Positions 28,123 through 39,140 of a stretch of 64,000 nucleotides of DNA are shown one piece after another. The stretch is taken from positions 173,317-237,316 of the forward strand of contig JAAUZU010000012.1 of the NCBI GenBank assembly GCA_014804445.1, read 5' to 3'. Both the position numbers and the translations under genes were made by a program. Positions within the stretch are counted from its first letter, which is position 1. Every line of letters begins with the position of its first letter. The notes under the pieces were generated by a model that was given only the letters and a program-made list of their open reading frames with translations, made no database searches and was not told the origin of the DNA. The stretch comes from Lachnospiraceae bacterium. GTDB lineage: Bacteria > Bacillota > Clostridia > Lachnospirales > Lachnospiraceae.

Positions 28123-28150
28123 CGCCAGTCCGGTTTCAGTACATACAAAA

Positions 28151-28186
28151 AGCAGAAAAACGTTTCTCAGTTTTTCTGCTTTTTTA
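28151..28186 (+). terminator. Intrinsic terminator of tyrA, overlapping the VanZ 3' end
   Basis: AGCAGAAAAAC ... GTTTTTCTGCTTTTTT. Confidence 0.8.
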
Positions 28187-28673
28187 TTTTACGTTTCTCT
28201 GATAAATACAGCACCGACAGGCATAGGAACGCTCCCACTGCGCCGCCGCAGGTATCCAACAGCACATCGGTTGCACTTGCCCATCTGCCCGGCACGAAAT
28301 ACTGGTGTATTTCATCAGCCGCCGCTGATAAAAACACCCACAAAACTGCCGCAAAATACCGCTTTGCTCCCTTTTCCATATGGCAGTACAGGATGCGGAA
28401 TACCAATATGCCCATCACCGCATATTCAGCGAAATGAGCCATTTTACGCAAAGGATGCTCTATAGCCGCAACAAGTTCCGCGAGCTTTTCTGCTGCCAGA
28501 TGCCCGCCTGTCAAAAAGTCCAGCAGCCAGACTCCCTTTTTTGACACCGACGTGCTGATGCCGCTTGACGTTTCCCCGTTCTGTGCCGAAAAAAGAAAAA
28601 TCACGGCATACAGAAAAAGCAGCAATACTTTACATATGACTGCTTTTCCGCGCTTCTTTTTATTCTCCATCAC
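28167..28673 (-). CDS. VanZ family membrane protein
   Basis: FSAQNGETSSGIS...; HPLRKMAHFAEYAVMGILVF; SAAADEIHQYFVPGRWASATDVLLDTCGGAVGAFL. Confidence 0.9.
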   Translation of the reverse strand: MMENKKKRGKAVICKVLLLFLYAVIFLFSAQNGETSSGISTSVSKKGVWLLDFLTGGHLAAEKLAELVAAIEHPLRKMAHFAEYAVMGILVFRILYCHMEKGAKRYFAAVLWVFLSAAADEIHQYFVPGRWASATDVLLDTCGGAVGAFLCLSVLYLSEKRKIKKQKN

Positions 28674-29010
28674 TCAGTTCTTCCATCGTCTGGTACAAGG
28701 AAATACGCATGGCATCTATTTCAGGCATCCCGACAAAAATAGCGCCGTAGGCTATGGTATCTTCCTTCTTTTCTATCCGTATGATTTCTATGATGGCATG
28801 AAGCACTTCCCTCGTCCAGATGGTCAGATATGCCTCATATACTGCGCCAATAGACAGCACCCTGTCACAGTTAAAGCCAACCCCTGATTTGGAGACATCC
28901 ACAACTTCAATGTCTACCTCCTCCTCGGTCTCACCGCTTATCTGCTTCAGCACAATTTTAGACTGCAGCCTTGTTCTTTTGCTTTTTCTTCTTTCTTCCA
29001 AAAAAATCAC
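28660..29010 (-). CDS. PilZ-domain (putative c-di-GMP-binding) protein
   Basis: RxxxR in EERRKSKR and DVSKSGVGF (DxSxxG); 116 aa single domain. Confidence 0.82.
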   Translation of the reverse strand: MIFLEERRKSKRTRLQSKIVLKQISGETEEEVDIEVVDVSKSGVGFNCDRVLSIGAVYEAYLTIWTREVLHAIIEIIRIEKKEDTIAYGAIFVGMPEIDAMRISLYQTMEELSDGE

Positions 29011-29165
29011 CTTCCCACATGTATTTTATAACCCTTTTGCGTGCTTCTATTCCGGCGAACACCCTCCATAAAAACTCTACATTCATTATATGGTAACCAA
29101 TATTATGCTGTCAAGAAAAAATAACACTCCTCACGGCAATGCCGTTTGTAAAATGCAAGACCGCT

Positions 29166-32100
29166 TTACCCGAGGAATTTTTTAAGTACAGATATAAAGA
29201 TATCCATATCGATAGGCTTGGCTATATGGGCATTCATTCCATTCATCAATGCCGCTTCCTTATCCTCCTCCAATGCATTCGCCGTCATTGCAATAATAGG
29301 CAGATCCTTCACATCATTTCTGGGCAGTCTGCGAATGGTTCTGGTGGCTTCATAGCCATCCATAATGGGCATCTGCACATCCATCAAAATCGCATCATAA
29401 TAATTTTCTTCTGCCTTTTCCATGATGGCTACCGCATCGGTTCCGTCCGGTGCCGTGTCCACAAGGAAGCCTGCTTCTCCCAGAATCTCCTCCGCTATCT
29501 CACGGTTTAACTCATTGTCTTCCACCAAAAGAATGCGTTTTCCACTGAAATCCGCCAGCGTCCATTCCGGAATTTCTTCCTGTTTTTCCAACAGATTGTT
29601 AGCGGCAAGCAGCACTGTCTTTAAGTCGGACATAAACATCGGCTTTGCACAGAAAGCAGTCACTCCCGCAGCCTTTGCTTCCTCCGCAATATCCGTCCAG
29701 TCATATGCAGTCAAAATGATAATAGCCGCCTCATTGCCGACGGTTTCACGAATTTGTCTTGTGGTTTCCACTCCGCTGAGTCCCGGCATCTGCCAGTCAA
29801 TAATATACGTATGGTAAGAATCTCCCTCCTTATAGGCACTTCCCGCGCGGTACACCGCTTCTCTGCCGGAAGTTGTCCACTCGGAGCGCAGGCCAATCTG
29901 CCTTAGCATCTTGCAGACGCTGTCGCAGGTGTTGAAATCGTCATCCACAACCAGTGCCCGCAGTCCCTCCAGTTCCTTAATCTGCTGCGCCGTTTTTTCC
30001 GTATCCTGCAGTTTTAACCCAAGCTCTACCGTAAACGTACTGCCCTTGCCCACCTCGCTTTCAACGCTGATGGTGCCGCCCATCATTTCCACAATATTTT
30101 TGGTAATCGCCATACCCAGGCCCGTCCCCTGAATCCCGCTCTGTGTCACAGTGGATTCCCGCTCAAAGGGCTCAAAAATATGTTCCACAAAATCCGGCGA
30201 CATTCCGATGCCATTGTCCTTCACAATAAATGTATAATCACCATATCCGTGCCGGAATGTGGTCTTCTGCATAATCCGAAAGGAAATCGTGCCGCCCGCC
30301 GGCGTATACTTCACCGCATTGCTCAGCAGATTGATAAATACCTGATTTAATTTCAAAGGATCTGCTATCACATCCTCATTGGCAACTTCAAAGGTATCGA
30401 TAAATAATTCAAGCTGCTTTGCTTTTATCTGGGGCTGAATAATATTCACCAGATTGTGCATCTGTTCGGAAATATTACATTCCTGCTCTTTTATCTGGAC
30501 TTTTCCGCTCTCAATCCTGCTCATGTCAAGGATATCATTAATCAGGCTGAGAAGATGGTTGCTGGAAGAAAGAACTTTCTGCAGGCAGTCCAGAACCTGT
30601 GCTTTGTTTTCAATATGGCTGACGGCAATCGTGGAAAATCCTATGATGGCGTTCATGGGCGTACGGATATCATGCGACATATTGGACAAAAACGTAGTCT
30701 TAGCCCTGTTTGCATGCTGTGCCTGCATCAACGCATCCTGAAGAGCCTGCGTCTGCTCCCTCTGTTTCCTTACCTGTTCCGTGATATCTCTCGATACCAC
30801 CATAACCATGATATCACCTGTATTGTCTTCCCCATCCCCGGTCATAATAAAGGACTGACGCACGCACATCTGTTTCTGACCGGGAGCCTCTTCCCAATAC
30901 TCGGCGATGACTTCCCTGTCACCCTGTTCAAAGAATCTGATTAAATTCTCCCTGTCTACAGTGGCAGCATAATTTTCCATGGATTCCGCCAGAACAAACT
31001 GCTTCCATTTGCCGAAATAATCTGACGCCCTGCACGGTGCTGTCAATCCCACCCGCTCAAGTAACGATATTTTCTGTCCGTCTATTGTCCTGATGATATC
31101 CTGCTCAATCCTATCCTGCGTTAAGTTAAACTCGAAGCTGCAGAGTGAATTGGACATAAGCGCTATCTGGTACTGCCTCTCCTTACGGTTTGCAAGAGAC
31201 CTTTCTGCCTGTATATGCAGTTCTTTTTCTTTTAACTCTGTTACATTCTGACGGATAAATAAAACTTTGGAGACCTTACCTCCCTTTCTTTCCAGACAGA
31301 TCACATTCATGTGCTCCCATTCTGTGTATCCTTCCCGTATCACACAGCATTCATGCCGCAGGTCATTTTGTTTTGACATAGCCGTGATAATGGACTCTTT
31401 ATCCATAAACTCAACAAGGCTCTGACGACCGCTTTCTTCCACATAAGAAGCCAGATATGCCACAAGTTCCTGATACTTTCCTCTTTCCGCAATTTCTGCG
31501 TCCTTAGGTTTTGTCCCTGCCAGATACTGATAGGTGTCCTCCTCAAAATCAACCATGGCAAACCGGGTAAACAGTGTGTTGACGCCGCTTATAATATACC
31601 CCATCTCCCGGTTTTCCGTCTCCAGATGTTTCCGTTTGTGCCCGCCACGAATCAGAATGATAACAATATAGACTGCAAACAGCACAATCAGCATGACTTC
31701 CAGTTGAATCCCCACAAGGTTTTCTTCTGCAACCATGCGCCGCGTCACATTTTGCGGAAATGTCTGTACAAAAACATACTGATTCTGCGGCAGATAGGTG
31801 ACGCAGATATTGTCCGTCTTACTGGAAGAAGCACATGCGAAAGCGCCTTCTCCTCCGTTATCAAATACCTGCCGGACCTGACCGGCAGCTTTTTTGTCAA
31901 TCATGCCTGTTTCTGTCAACACATCAAGAAGAGGCTTTTCATAAACTGTACCGTCGGAGGTTGCAATCACTCTGCCGTCCGGCACACACAAAAATACCTG
32001 CGCTTCTTCTCCGAAATATGTCGTGGCAAGCATGCTTCTTAAATATTCCTCAGCCAGAAAGGCTCCGCGCAGTACACCGATAATCTCGCCCTCAAAATAG

Positions 32101-32558
32101 ACAGGCGCATAAAAACACACCATTGTCTCATCAAAAAAATGAGGTTCAAATACCACCTCAATACCGCTGTTTCCTTTGAGACCATCCATATAAAAGCCCC
32201 GCTCCGTCACATCGGAAATCCGTCCGTCGGAAGTATAGTCCATACCGTCAAGATCTGTGAACAAAATGGCATCAAACTGGGAGTTTTCTTCCATGATTGC
32301 AAGCATCTGCGCCGTAATGACAGGCTCCGTCAGCCCCTCCCCTGCAAAATACGCATAGGTCCTGATACGACCCAGCGCATTATTCAACTCCTCATCAATC
32401 TGCTCAGACTTCATTCGCGCGGAGTCAGCCGCATACTCTCTGTTCTGCTCCTCCGTCCGCCTGCTGTTCTGCGACGTAAACCAGAAAAACAAAATAATCA
32501 TGGCCGCTAAAAGAAAAGCGGCATAAATGATTTCCTGTAAAGATTTTTTCTTTTTCAT
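29166..32558 (-). CDS. Hybrid sensor histidine kinase (extracellular Cache-like sensor, HisKA, HATPase, two REC domains)
   Basis: H-box FLSNMSHDIRTPMNAIIGF; N-box NLLSNAVKYTPAGG; G-boxes; REC D-sites IIDWQMPG and ILMDVQMPIMDG. Confidence 0.93.
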   Translation of the reverse strand: MKKKKSLQEIIYAAFLLAAMIILFFWFTSQNSRRTEEQNREYAADSARMKSEQIDEELNNALGRIRTYAYFAGEGLTEPVITAQMLAIMEENSQFDAILFTDLDGMDYTSDGRISDVTERGFYMDGLKGNSGIEVVFEPHFFDETMVCFYAPVYFEGEIIGVLRGAFLAEEYLRSMLATTYFGEEAQVFLCVPDGRVIATSDGTVYEKPLLDVLTETGMIDKKAAGQVRQVFDNGGEGAFACASSSKTDNICVTYLPQNQYVFVQTFPQNVTRRMVAEENLVGIQLEVMLIVLFAVYIVIILIRGGHKRKHLETENREMGYIISGVNTLFTRFAMVDFEEDTYQYLAGTKPKDAEIAERGKYQELVAYLASYVEESGRQSLVEFMDKESIITAMSKQNDLRHECCVIREGYTEWEHMNVICLERKGGKVSKVLFIRQNVTELKEKELHIQAERSLANRKERQYQIALMSNSLCSFEFNLTQDRIEQDIIRTIDGQKISLLERVGLTAPCRASDYFGKWKQFVLAESMENYAATVDRENLIRFFEQGDREVIAEYWEEAPGQKQMCVRQSFIMTGDGEDNTGDIMVMVVSRDITEQVRKQREQTQALQDALMQAQHANRAKTTFLSNMSHDIRTPMNAIIGFSTIAVSHIENKAQVLDCLQKVLSSSNHLLSLINDILDMSRIESGKVQIKEQECNISEQMHNLVNIIQPQIKAKQLELFIDTFEVANEDVIADPLKLNQVFINLLSNAVKYTPAGGTISFRIMQKTTFRHGYGDYTFIVKDNGIGMSPDFVEHIFEPFERESTVTQSGIQGTGLGMAITKNIVEMMGGTISVESEVGKGSTFTVELGLKLQDTEKTAQQIKELEGLRALVVDDDFNTCDSVCKMLRQIGLRSEWTTSGREAVYRAGSAYKEGDSYHTYIIDWQMPGLSGVETTRQIRETVGNEAAIIILTAYDWTDIAEEAKAAGVTAFCAKPMFMSDLKTVLLAANNLLEKQEEIPEWTLADFSGKRILLVEDNELNREIAEEILGEAGFLVDTAPDGTDAVAIMEKAEENYYDAILMDVQMPIMDGYEATRTIRRLPRNDVKDLPIIAMTANALEEDKEAALMNGMNAHIAKPIDMDIFISVLKKFLG

Positions 32559-32611
32559 AGGTGGTTCCTCATATATCTCCTATTAACGCGCCCCGCAAAA
32601 GGGCGCGCCGT

Positions 32612-33646
32612 CTATATCACTAACATAGCATCTCCGAAAGAAAAAAATCTGTAGTTTTCCCTAACGGCCTCTGCATAAGCCGCCAGCACCTTTTCCCGGC
32701 CAGCCAGCGCAGAAACCAGCATAACCAGCGTGGATTCCGGCAGATGAAAATTGGTAATCAGCGCATCCAGCACCTTAAAACGATACCCGGGATAAATAAA
32801 AATCTCCGTATTGCCGCAGCCTGCGCTGACCCTGCCGTCCTCCCCTGCCGCACTTTCCACCGTCCGGCAGCTTGTAGTGCCAACACATACAATCCGCCCG
32901 CCTTCTGCTTTGGTAAGATTTATTTTCTCCGCCGCCTCTTCGCTGACCTCATAATACTCAGAATGCATGTGATGCTCTAAAATATTATCCGTCTTAACGG
33001 GCCGGAAGGTGCCAAGTCCGACATGCAGGGTAACATAAGCTGTCTTTACCCCCATGCTTTCTATTTGCTGTAACAGCTCCGCCGTAAAATGCAGTCCTGC
33101 CGTTGGCGCCGCCGCACTGCCGTCATACTTTGCATAAACAGTCTGATAGCGGTTTTTATCTGTAAGCTTATGCGTAATGTACGGCGGAAGCGGCATCTCG
33201 CCCAGCTTATCCAGCACTTCTTCAAAAATCCCCTCATAAGAAAACCGAATCAGACGATTTCCCTCTTCCACCGTTTCTAAAACCTCTGCCTTTAAAACGC
33301 CTTCCCCAAAAACCAGTTTTGTGCCCGGTCTGCATTTTTTTCCGGGCTTTACCAGCGTTTCCCAGACATCCTTTTCCCTGCGCTTTAACAGCAATACCTC
33401 CACCGCTGCACCGGTGTCTTCTTTTTTTCCGATCAGCCTTGCGGGAATGACCTTGGTATTATTGAGCACAAGGCAGTCCCCGGGCTTCAGGTATTGTGTA
33501 ATATCTTTGAAGATACGATGCGCCGTCTCACCGCTGTCCTTATGCAGAACCAGAAGCCTTGAAGCGGAACGGTCTGCAAGCGGATCCTGTGCTATCAGTT
33601 CTTCGGGCAGTTCAAAAAAAAAGTCTGATTTTTTCAATGCTGTCAT
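32612..33646 (-). CDS. queA: S-adenosylmethionine:tRNA ribosyltransferase-isomerase
   Basis: [63 protein letters not shown]. Confidence 0.96.
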   Translation of the reverse strand: MTALKKSDFFFELPEELIAQDPLADRSASRLLVLHKDSGETAHRIFKDITQYLKPGDCLVLNNTKVIPARLIGKKEDTGAAVEVLLLKRREKDVWETLVKPGKKCRPGTKLVFGEGVLKAEVLETVEEGNRLIRFSYEGIFEEVLDKLGEMPLPPYITHKLTDKNRYQTVYAKYDGSAAAPTAGLHFTAELLQQIESMGVKTAYVTLHVGLGTFRPVKTDNILEHHMHSEYYEVSEEAAEKINLTKAEGGRIVCVGTTSCRTVESAAGEDGRVSAGCGNTEIFIYPGYRFKVLDALITNFHLPESTLVMLVSALAGREKVLAAYAEAVRENYRFFSFGDAMLVI

Positions 33647-35088
33647 GACAGGCAGGCTCCCTCAACAAACGCCTTATAGCCCCTGTAGGTTTCATAGATG
33701 TCCGCCTTGCTGGTCGCTTCCCACGGTGCATGCATATTCAGAACCGCAACGCCGCTGTCAATGACATTCATGCCGTAAAGAGCAAGGATATAGGCAATCG
33801 TTCCGCCGCCTCCCACATCTACCTTGCCCAACTCTGCTGTCTGGAACTGCACGCCTTTCTTATCAAAAATGCCGCGGATATGCGCCATATACTCTGCATT
33901 GGCGTCATTGGAGCCCGATTTTCCTCTTGCACCGGTAAATTTGTTGAATACCATTCCTTTTCCCAAAAATGCCGCATTTTTCTTTTCAAAGCAAGAAGCA
34001 TAGGAAGGGTCAAAACCGGCGCTCACATCGGAGGAAAGCATACAGGAACGGGAAAGGCATCTTCTGAGATTCAGCTCGCTGTATTCCCCGGCAAGCTCCA
34101 TCAGTTCAGCCACACTGTTCTCAAAGAATTTAGACTGCATGCCCGTCGCGCCCACGGAGCCTATCTCCTCCTTGTCTACCAGAATACAGCACACGGTTCT
34201 TTCCGTTTTTTTCGTATCCAGCATAGCTTTTAAAGAAGTATACGCACATACACGGTCGTCCTGCCCATAAGCCAGAATCATGCTTCTGTCAAATCCGGCT
34301 TCCCTTGCTTTTCCTGCCGGTACGATTTCCAGTTCTGCAGAAATAAAGTCTTCCTCGCTGACGTCATAAGTGCTTTTCAGAATATCCAGCACGCCCGCCT
34401 TTACGGCTTCCTTCGCTGCTTCTGCTCCACCCTTTTCTTCCTTTTTTCCCTCTTTTTCTGTTTTTATGACAAGAGGCTTATTGCCCACAATCAAATCCAG
34501 CGCTTCGCCCTCGATTACCTTTGCCGCCTTCTTCTCCATCTGCTCTGCTGCCAGATGAATCAACAGGTCAGAAATAAAGAATACAGGGTCATCTTCGTCC
34601 TCGCCGACTGCCACCTCCACGGTGGTGCCGTCCTTCTTCACAATGACACCATGGATTGCCAGAGGCAGAGTAACCCACTGATACTTTTTCACGCCGCCGT
34701 AATAATGCGTATCCAGATAGGCGAAACCGCCCTCCTCATACAAAGGATTCTGCTTCACATCCATGCGCGGCGAATCAATATGGGCTCCCAAAATATTCAT
34801 TCCCTGGGTAAGAGGCTTCTCGCCAAGCCGGTAAATGGCAATGGATTTGTTCATCCATACAGAATAAACCTTGTCTCCCTTTTTCAGCTTCTTTCCGGAA
34901 GCAGCCGCTTTCTCCAGTTCCACATAGCCTGCCTCCTCTATCATATTGACAATCGTGTCGATACATTCTCTCTCCGTTTTGCCATTGTCCAAAAAGGTTC
35001 TGTATCCGTCTGAAAGCTTCTCCAGCTCCTTTAACTGCTTTTCACTGTAAACTTCCCACAAATTTTTCTTTTCCATCTTACTCTTCAC
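33643..35088 (-). CDS. M18 family zinc aminopeptidase
   Basis: [79 protein letters not shown] overlaps the queA ATG region. Confidence 0.93.
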   Translation of the reverse strand: MKSKMEKKNLWEVYSEKQLKELEKLSDGYRTFLDNGKTERECIDTIVNMIEEAGYVELEKAAASGKKLKKGDKVYSVWMNKSIAIYRLGEKPLTQGMNILGAHIDSPRMDVKQNPLYEEGGFAYLDTHYYGGVKKYQWVTLPLAIHGVIVKKDGTTVEVAVGEDEDDPVFFISDLLIHLAAEQMEKKAAKVIEGEALDLIVGNKPLVIKTEKEGKKEEKGGAEAAKEAVKAGVLDILKSTYDVSEEDFISAELEIVPAGKAREAGFDRSMILAYGQDDRVCAYTSLKAMLDTKKTERTVCCILVDKEEIGSVGATGMQSKFFENSVAELMELAGEYSELNLRRCLSRSCMLSSDVSAGFDPSYASCFEKKNAAFLGKGMVFNKFTGARGKSGSNDANAEYMAHIRGIFDKKGVQFQTAELGKVDVGGGGTIAYILALYGMNVIDSGVAVLNMHAPWEATSKADIYETYRGYKAFVEGACLS

Positions 35089-35115
35089 TCCTTCTGTTTT
35101 TTCGTACTTCTCACA

Positions 35116-37545
35116 CTATTGTCTTAATTGTGCACCAAGCTGTTCCAGCCCGTTCAAAATCTTTTTCATTGCGCCGGTAATATCCGCTTCCTCCAGCGTC
35201 CTGTCCTTTGCGCGGAAAGATACGGAATACGCCATGGATTTGCAGCCTTCCTGTATCTGCCCGCCTTCATAAACGTCAAACAGCCTGTAAGATTCCAGAA
35301 GCTTGCCGCCGCGCTGCACAAGCACCGCTTCAATCTCTCCCGCCAGCACTGTTTTGGGCACTACCATGGAAATATCCCTAGTCACTGCCGGATACTTTGC
35401 AATGCCCTCATATTTTCTGTCAAAGCTTGCAAACGGCAGAATCACCGGCATATCCAGCACTGCCACATAAACCTTTGTGCCGATATCATAGTTGTCGCAT
35501 ACTTCCGGATGCACCTCGCCCAGATAACCGATTGCCGCGTCTTTGTAGCTGATTGCCGCCTGCCTGCCGGGATGTAAAAAGCGTTTTCCCGCATCCGGAT
35601 TATAAATGCACTTTTCTTTCATGCCAATGCTTTCCAGAAATTCTTCTATCACGCCTTTTAACGTATAGAAATCTCCATCCCCGTAAAAGCCAAGGGTAAA
35701 CTGCATCCGCTCATCAGGAAGCTCCGTCAGCGGAAGCGCCTTCGGGATATAAATATTTCCCAGTTCGTAAAGACGCACATCCTTATTACGCCTGTTGTAA
35801 TTGGTAGAAAGACTTGTCAGCATGCCGTTTAAGGAAATGGTTCTCATAATGGAGAAATCCTCTCCCAAAGGATTGGCAATGGTGATGGCTTCTCTCGCCA
35901 TATCGTCTTCTGCAAGCCGCAGTTTATCAAACACCTTAGGACTCTCAAAGGAATAACTCATACCTTGAGAAAATCCGCAGTATTCCGCAATATCTCTTGC
36001 CTTCTGCTCAATACGCAGTTTAAAAGAAAGCTTACCGGTGGTTGAGGAACTGTTCGGCAGCGTAACCGGAATCTTGTCATAGCCGTAAAATCTTGCCACT
36101 TCTTCCGCCAAATCCACGTTCCTTAAAATATCCTGCCTGAAGGAAGGAATCTCCAGCGCAATATCACCGCAGCTATTGGCAATCGGTTTGATTTCCAATT
36201 TTTCAAAGATGTCAAGCATCTGCTGCTTTTCCACCTCTGTTCCCAGAAGGGCATTGTATTTGTCCGGCTCAAAGGGAAGCAGCAAAAGCGGCTTTAACGG
36301 CTCGCACACATCGACACAGCCCTTTGTCACCTCACCACAGCCCAATTCCTGAATCAACTGGCAGGCACGGTCAATCGCTGCTCTCGCGTTTCTCGGGTCC
36401 AGTCCCTTCTCAAACTTGCCGGAAGCGTCGGTTCTAAGACCGATTCTCTTCGCCGACTTTCTGATATTGGGGCCGTTAAAGCATGCAGCCTCAAAGAGAA
36501 CCGTCTTTACCTCATCGGTAATCTTGGAGTTTTCTCCACCCATAATGCCGGCGATGCCGATTTCCTTCTCTGCATCACAAATCATCAGAATATCCTTGTC
36601 AAGCTTTCTCATCTGCCCGTCAAGCGTCTGGAATTCGTCCCCATCCTTTGCACGGCGCACAATAATTTTCTTGCCCGCAATCGTATCCAAATCAAACGCA
36701 TGCATGGGCTGTCCGTATTCTTCCATCACGTAGTTGGTAATATCCACCAGATTGTTAATCGGTCTGATGCCGCTTGCCGCAAGCCTTCTCTGCATCCACT
36801 CCGGAGAAGGGCCTATTTTGATATTGGTGCACACACGGGCGCAGTACCTTGTACAGAGATCCGTATCCTGTACTTCCACGCTGATATAGTCGTTTACGTC
36901 TTCTTCATTTTCTTTTACATCTACAACGGGCGGCACAAAAGGCTTGTCAAAGGTAGCCGCAGCCTCCCTCGCAATACCGAGCACACTGTAGCAGTCTACA
37001 CGGTTGCTGGTAATTTCATACTCAAACACGGTATCATGCAGTCCCAAAAGCGCAATGGCATCCTCGCCCGGCACCGCATTCTGATCCAGAATATAGATGC
37101 CGTTCTCCGGTGCGTCCGGATACATATCACGGGAAGAACCCAGTTCTTCGATGGAGCACATCATACCGCTTGAAGGTACACCCCTGAGTTTTCCTGCTTT
37201 GATTGGGATTCCGTCCTCAGGGAGCGGTCCGCCGTCATGCCCGCCTGCCACTTTTCCGCCGTCTAAAACCACGGGAACTTTGTCTCCCTCCTTTACATTG
37301 GGAGCGCCCGTCACAATCTGAATCACCTCGCTGCCGATATTGACCTGACAGACAATCAGTTTATCCGCATCGGGATGCTTTTCAATTTTAACAATTTCCC
37401 CTACTACAATCTTTTCCAGATTCTTGTCTAATCTTTCATACCCTTCCACCTTTGTGCCGGTCAGGGTCATTCTGTCGCAGTACTCCTGATCCGCGCAGGT
37501 TAATTCGGGCACATATGCCTTAATCCATGATAATGCTGTATTCAT
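35116..37545 (-). CDS. pheT: Phenylalanyl-tRNA synthetase beta subunit
   Basis: 809 aa; tRNA-binding domain GEIVKIEKHPDADKLIVCQVNIG; B5, FDX-ACB motifs. Confidence 0.97.
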   Translation of the reverse strand: MNTALSWIKAYVPELTCADQEYCDRMTLTGTKVEGYERLDKNLEKIVVGEIVKIEKHPDADKLIVCQVNIGSEVIQIVTGAPNVKEGDKVPVVLDGGKVAGGHDGGPLPEDGIPIKAGKLRGVPSSGMMCSIEELGSSRDMYPDAPENGIYILDQNAVPGEDAIALLGLHDTVFEYEITSNRVDCYSVLGIAREAAATFDKPFVPPVVDVKENEEDVNDYISVEVQDTDLCTRYCARVCTNIKIGPSPEWMQRRLAASGIRPINNLVDITNYVMEEYGQPMHAFDLDTIAGKKIIVRRAKDGDEFQTLDGQMRKLDKDILMICDAEKEIGIAGIMGGENSKITDEVKTVLFEAACFNGPNIRKSAKRIGLRTDASGKFEKGLDPRNARAAIDRACQLIQELGCGEVTKGCVDVCEPLKPLLLLPFEPDKYNALLGTEVEKQQMLDIFEKLEIKPIANSCGDIALEIPSFRQDILRNVDLAEEVARFYGYDKIPVTLPNSSSTTGKLSFKLRIEQKARDIAEYCGFSQGMSYSFESPKVFDKLRLAEDDMAREAITIANPLGEDFSIMRTISLNGMLTSLSTNYNRRNKDVRLYELGNIYIPKALPLTELPDERMQFTLGFYGDGDFYTLKGVIEEFLESIGMKEKCIYNPDAGKRFLHPGRQAAISYKDAAIGYLGEVHPEVCDNYDIGTKVYVAVLDMPVILPFASFDRKYEGIAKYPAVTRDISMVVPKTVLAGEIEAVLVQRGGKLLESYRLFDVYEGGQIQEGCKSMAYSVSFRAKDRTLEEADITGAMKKILNGLEQLGAQLRQ

Positions 37546-37630
37546 AAACTCCGTCCTTTCTATTTTTCAGGCAGCGCTTCGCCTGCCCTTTCTAAATTGC
37601 TGTGTCAGAAAACGCGATAAAAGCATTTCC

Positions 37631-38650
37631 CTAGAACTGCTTTAAGAAGCGGATATCATTCTCGTAGAGCAGCCGCATGTCGTCAATTTCATATTTCAGA
37701 AGTGCAATTCTCTCCAGACCTACACCAAACGCAAAGCCCGTATATTCCTCCGGATTGATATTACACATTTCCAGCACATGCGGATGTACCATACCACATC
37801 CTAAAATTTCTATCCAGCCGCTGCCTTTACAGAACCGGCAGCCTTTGCCTCCGCACTTAAAGCAGGTCACATCCATCTCTGCAGACGGCTCTGTAAACGG
37901 GAAATGATGGGGACGGAATTTTACTTTGGTCTCCTCTCCGAACAGCTCCCTCGCAAATTCAGCAAGCGTACCCTTCAAATCCGCAAAGGTAATATTCTTG
38001 TCGATGACAAGTCCTTCTATCTGATGGAATGAGGGGGAATGGGTCGCATCCACCTCATCCGCGCGGAATACCCTGCCGGGCGCAAGCATACGGATGGGGA
38101 CTCTTCCCTTTTCCATTTCACGAATCTGTATGGAAGACGTCTGCGTACGCAGCAGAATGTCCCCCACAATATAAAAAGTATCCTGTTCATCCTTCGCCGG
38201 ATGATCCGCCGGAATGTTGAGCGCCTCAAAATTATAATAATCCCTTTCTACTTCGGGTCCTTCCACTACTTCATAGCCCATGCCCACAAAAATACGCTCT
38301 ACCTCTTCCAGCGCAATCGTGTTGGGATGCCTGTGGCCGATAACGCTTTTCTTGGCCGGAAGCGTCACATCAATGACCTCAGCCTTCATTCTGGCTTCCC
38401 TTGCGGCGCTTTCCATCTTCTTCTTTGCCGTTTCTAAAAGCCTCTCAATCTCTTCCCGCGTCTCGTTCACCATCTGTCCCACCTTCGGACGATCCTCAGG
38501 CGCAACATCCTTCATGGATTTTAACACGGCGGTCAGTTCTCCCTTTTTTCCCAGAATATTGACCCGCACTTCATTTAACTTTTCCAACGCATCGCTGTTT
38601 TCAATCTGCGCAATGGCATGCGCCCTGATTTGACTTAATTTCTCTTTCAT
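37631..38650 (-). CDS. pheS: Phenylalanyl-tRNA synthetase alpha subunit
   Basis: MKEKLSQIRAHAIAQI...; class II motifs RVFRADEVDATHSPSFHQIEGL, GFAFGVGLERIALLKYEI. Confidence 0.97.
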   Translation of the reverse strand: MKEKLSQIRAHAIAQIENSDALEKLNEVRVNILGKKGELTAVLKSMKDVAPEDRPKVGQMVNETREEIERLLETAKKKMESAAREARMKAEVIDVTLPAKKSVIGHRHPNTIALEEVERIFVGMGYEVVEGPEVERDYYNFEALNIPADHPAKDEQDTFYIVGDILLRTQTSSIQIREMEKGRVPIRMLAPGRVFRADEVDATHSPSFHQIEGLVIDKNITFADLKGTLAEFARELFGEETKVKFRPHHFPFTEPSAEMDVTCFKCGGKGCRFCKGSGWIEILGCGMVHPHVLEMCNINPEEYTGFAFGVGLERIALLKYEIDDMRLLYENDIRFLKQF

Positions 38651-38686
38651 ACATGGTTTCCTTTCTTTTTTCTCGCTGTTGCCGGC

Positions 38687-38834
38687 TTGCAGCGTATAAG
38701 CAGACCTGAAAATGCTTCGCATTTTCAGGTTCGCGTTGCTCGCCAAATGTCAGCAGCATTTTCCGTCTGCACGTATGCAAGCCTCCGTGCAGACGGAAAA
38801 TGCTGCTGACACTTGGCTCTGCTTATACGCGCAA
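38687..38834. other. Palindromic three-way-junction element (outer 13-17 bp stem + 32-bp hairpin + 11-bp hairpin)
   Basis: Outer GCGTATAAGCAGA (38692-38704)/TCTGCTTATACGC (38818-38830); hairpin 38742-38773/38786-38817; hairpin 38705-38715/38719-38729. Confidence 0.85.
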
Positions 38835-39100
38835 AAAAGTCCCTTGCGTATGCAAGGGACGAAGATTCTCCGCGGTACCACCCGGTTTCCTGTCAGTGAC
38901 AGGCGCTCAAAACGCTTAACGCGCGCGTACGTCCAATCCTACTCTTCTGCGTGTGCCTCTGCAAAATTTGAGACGGAAGCTCCGGTGGGAAATTCACGCT
39001 TCGCCTGAACTTAAGGAAGCTTTCAGCCGGTGGCTTCCTCTCTCTTTTAGAAAACGAATTGCTACTAAACACCTTCACAGCCTTTTTCAACTAAGGCTAT
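38833..39100 (-). ncRNA. T-box leader (tRNA-Phe-responsive) upstream of pheST
   Basis: Minus-strand GGGTGGTACCGCGGAGAATCTTCGTCCC T-box core (38856-38883) followed by GTCCCTTGC-GCAAGGGAC-TTTTTT terminator; plausible TTC specifier in GTGAATTTCCCACCGGAGC. Confidence 0.93.
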
Positions 39101-39140
39101 TGTAATGAACCCAAAAGAAAAAGTCAAGAAAAAATTGCTT

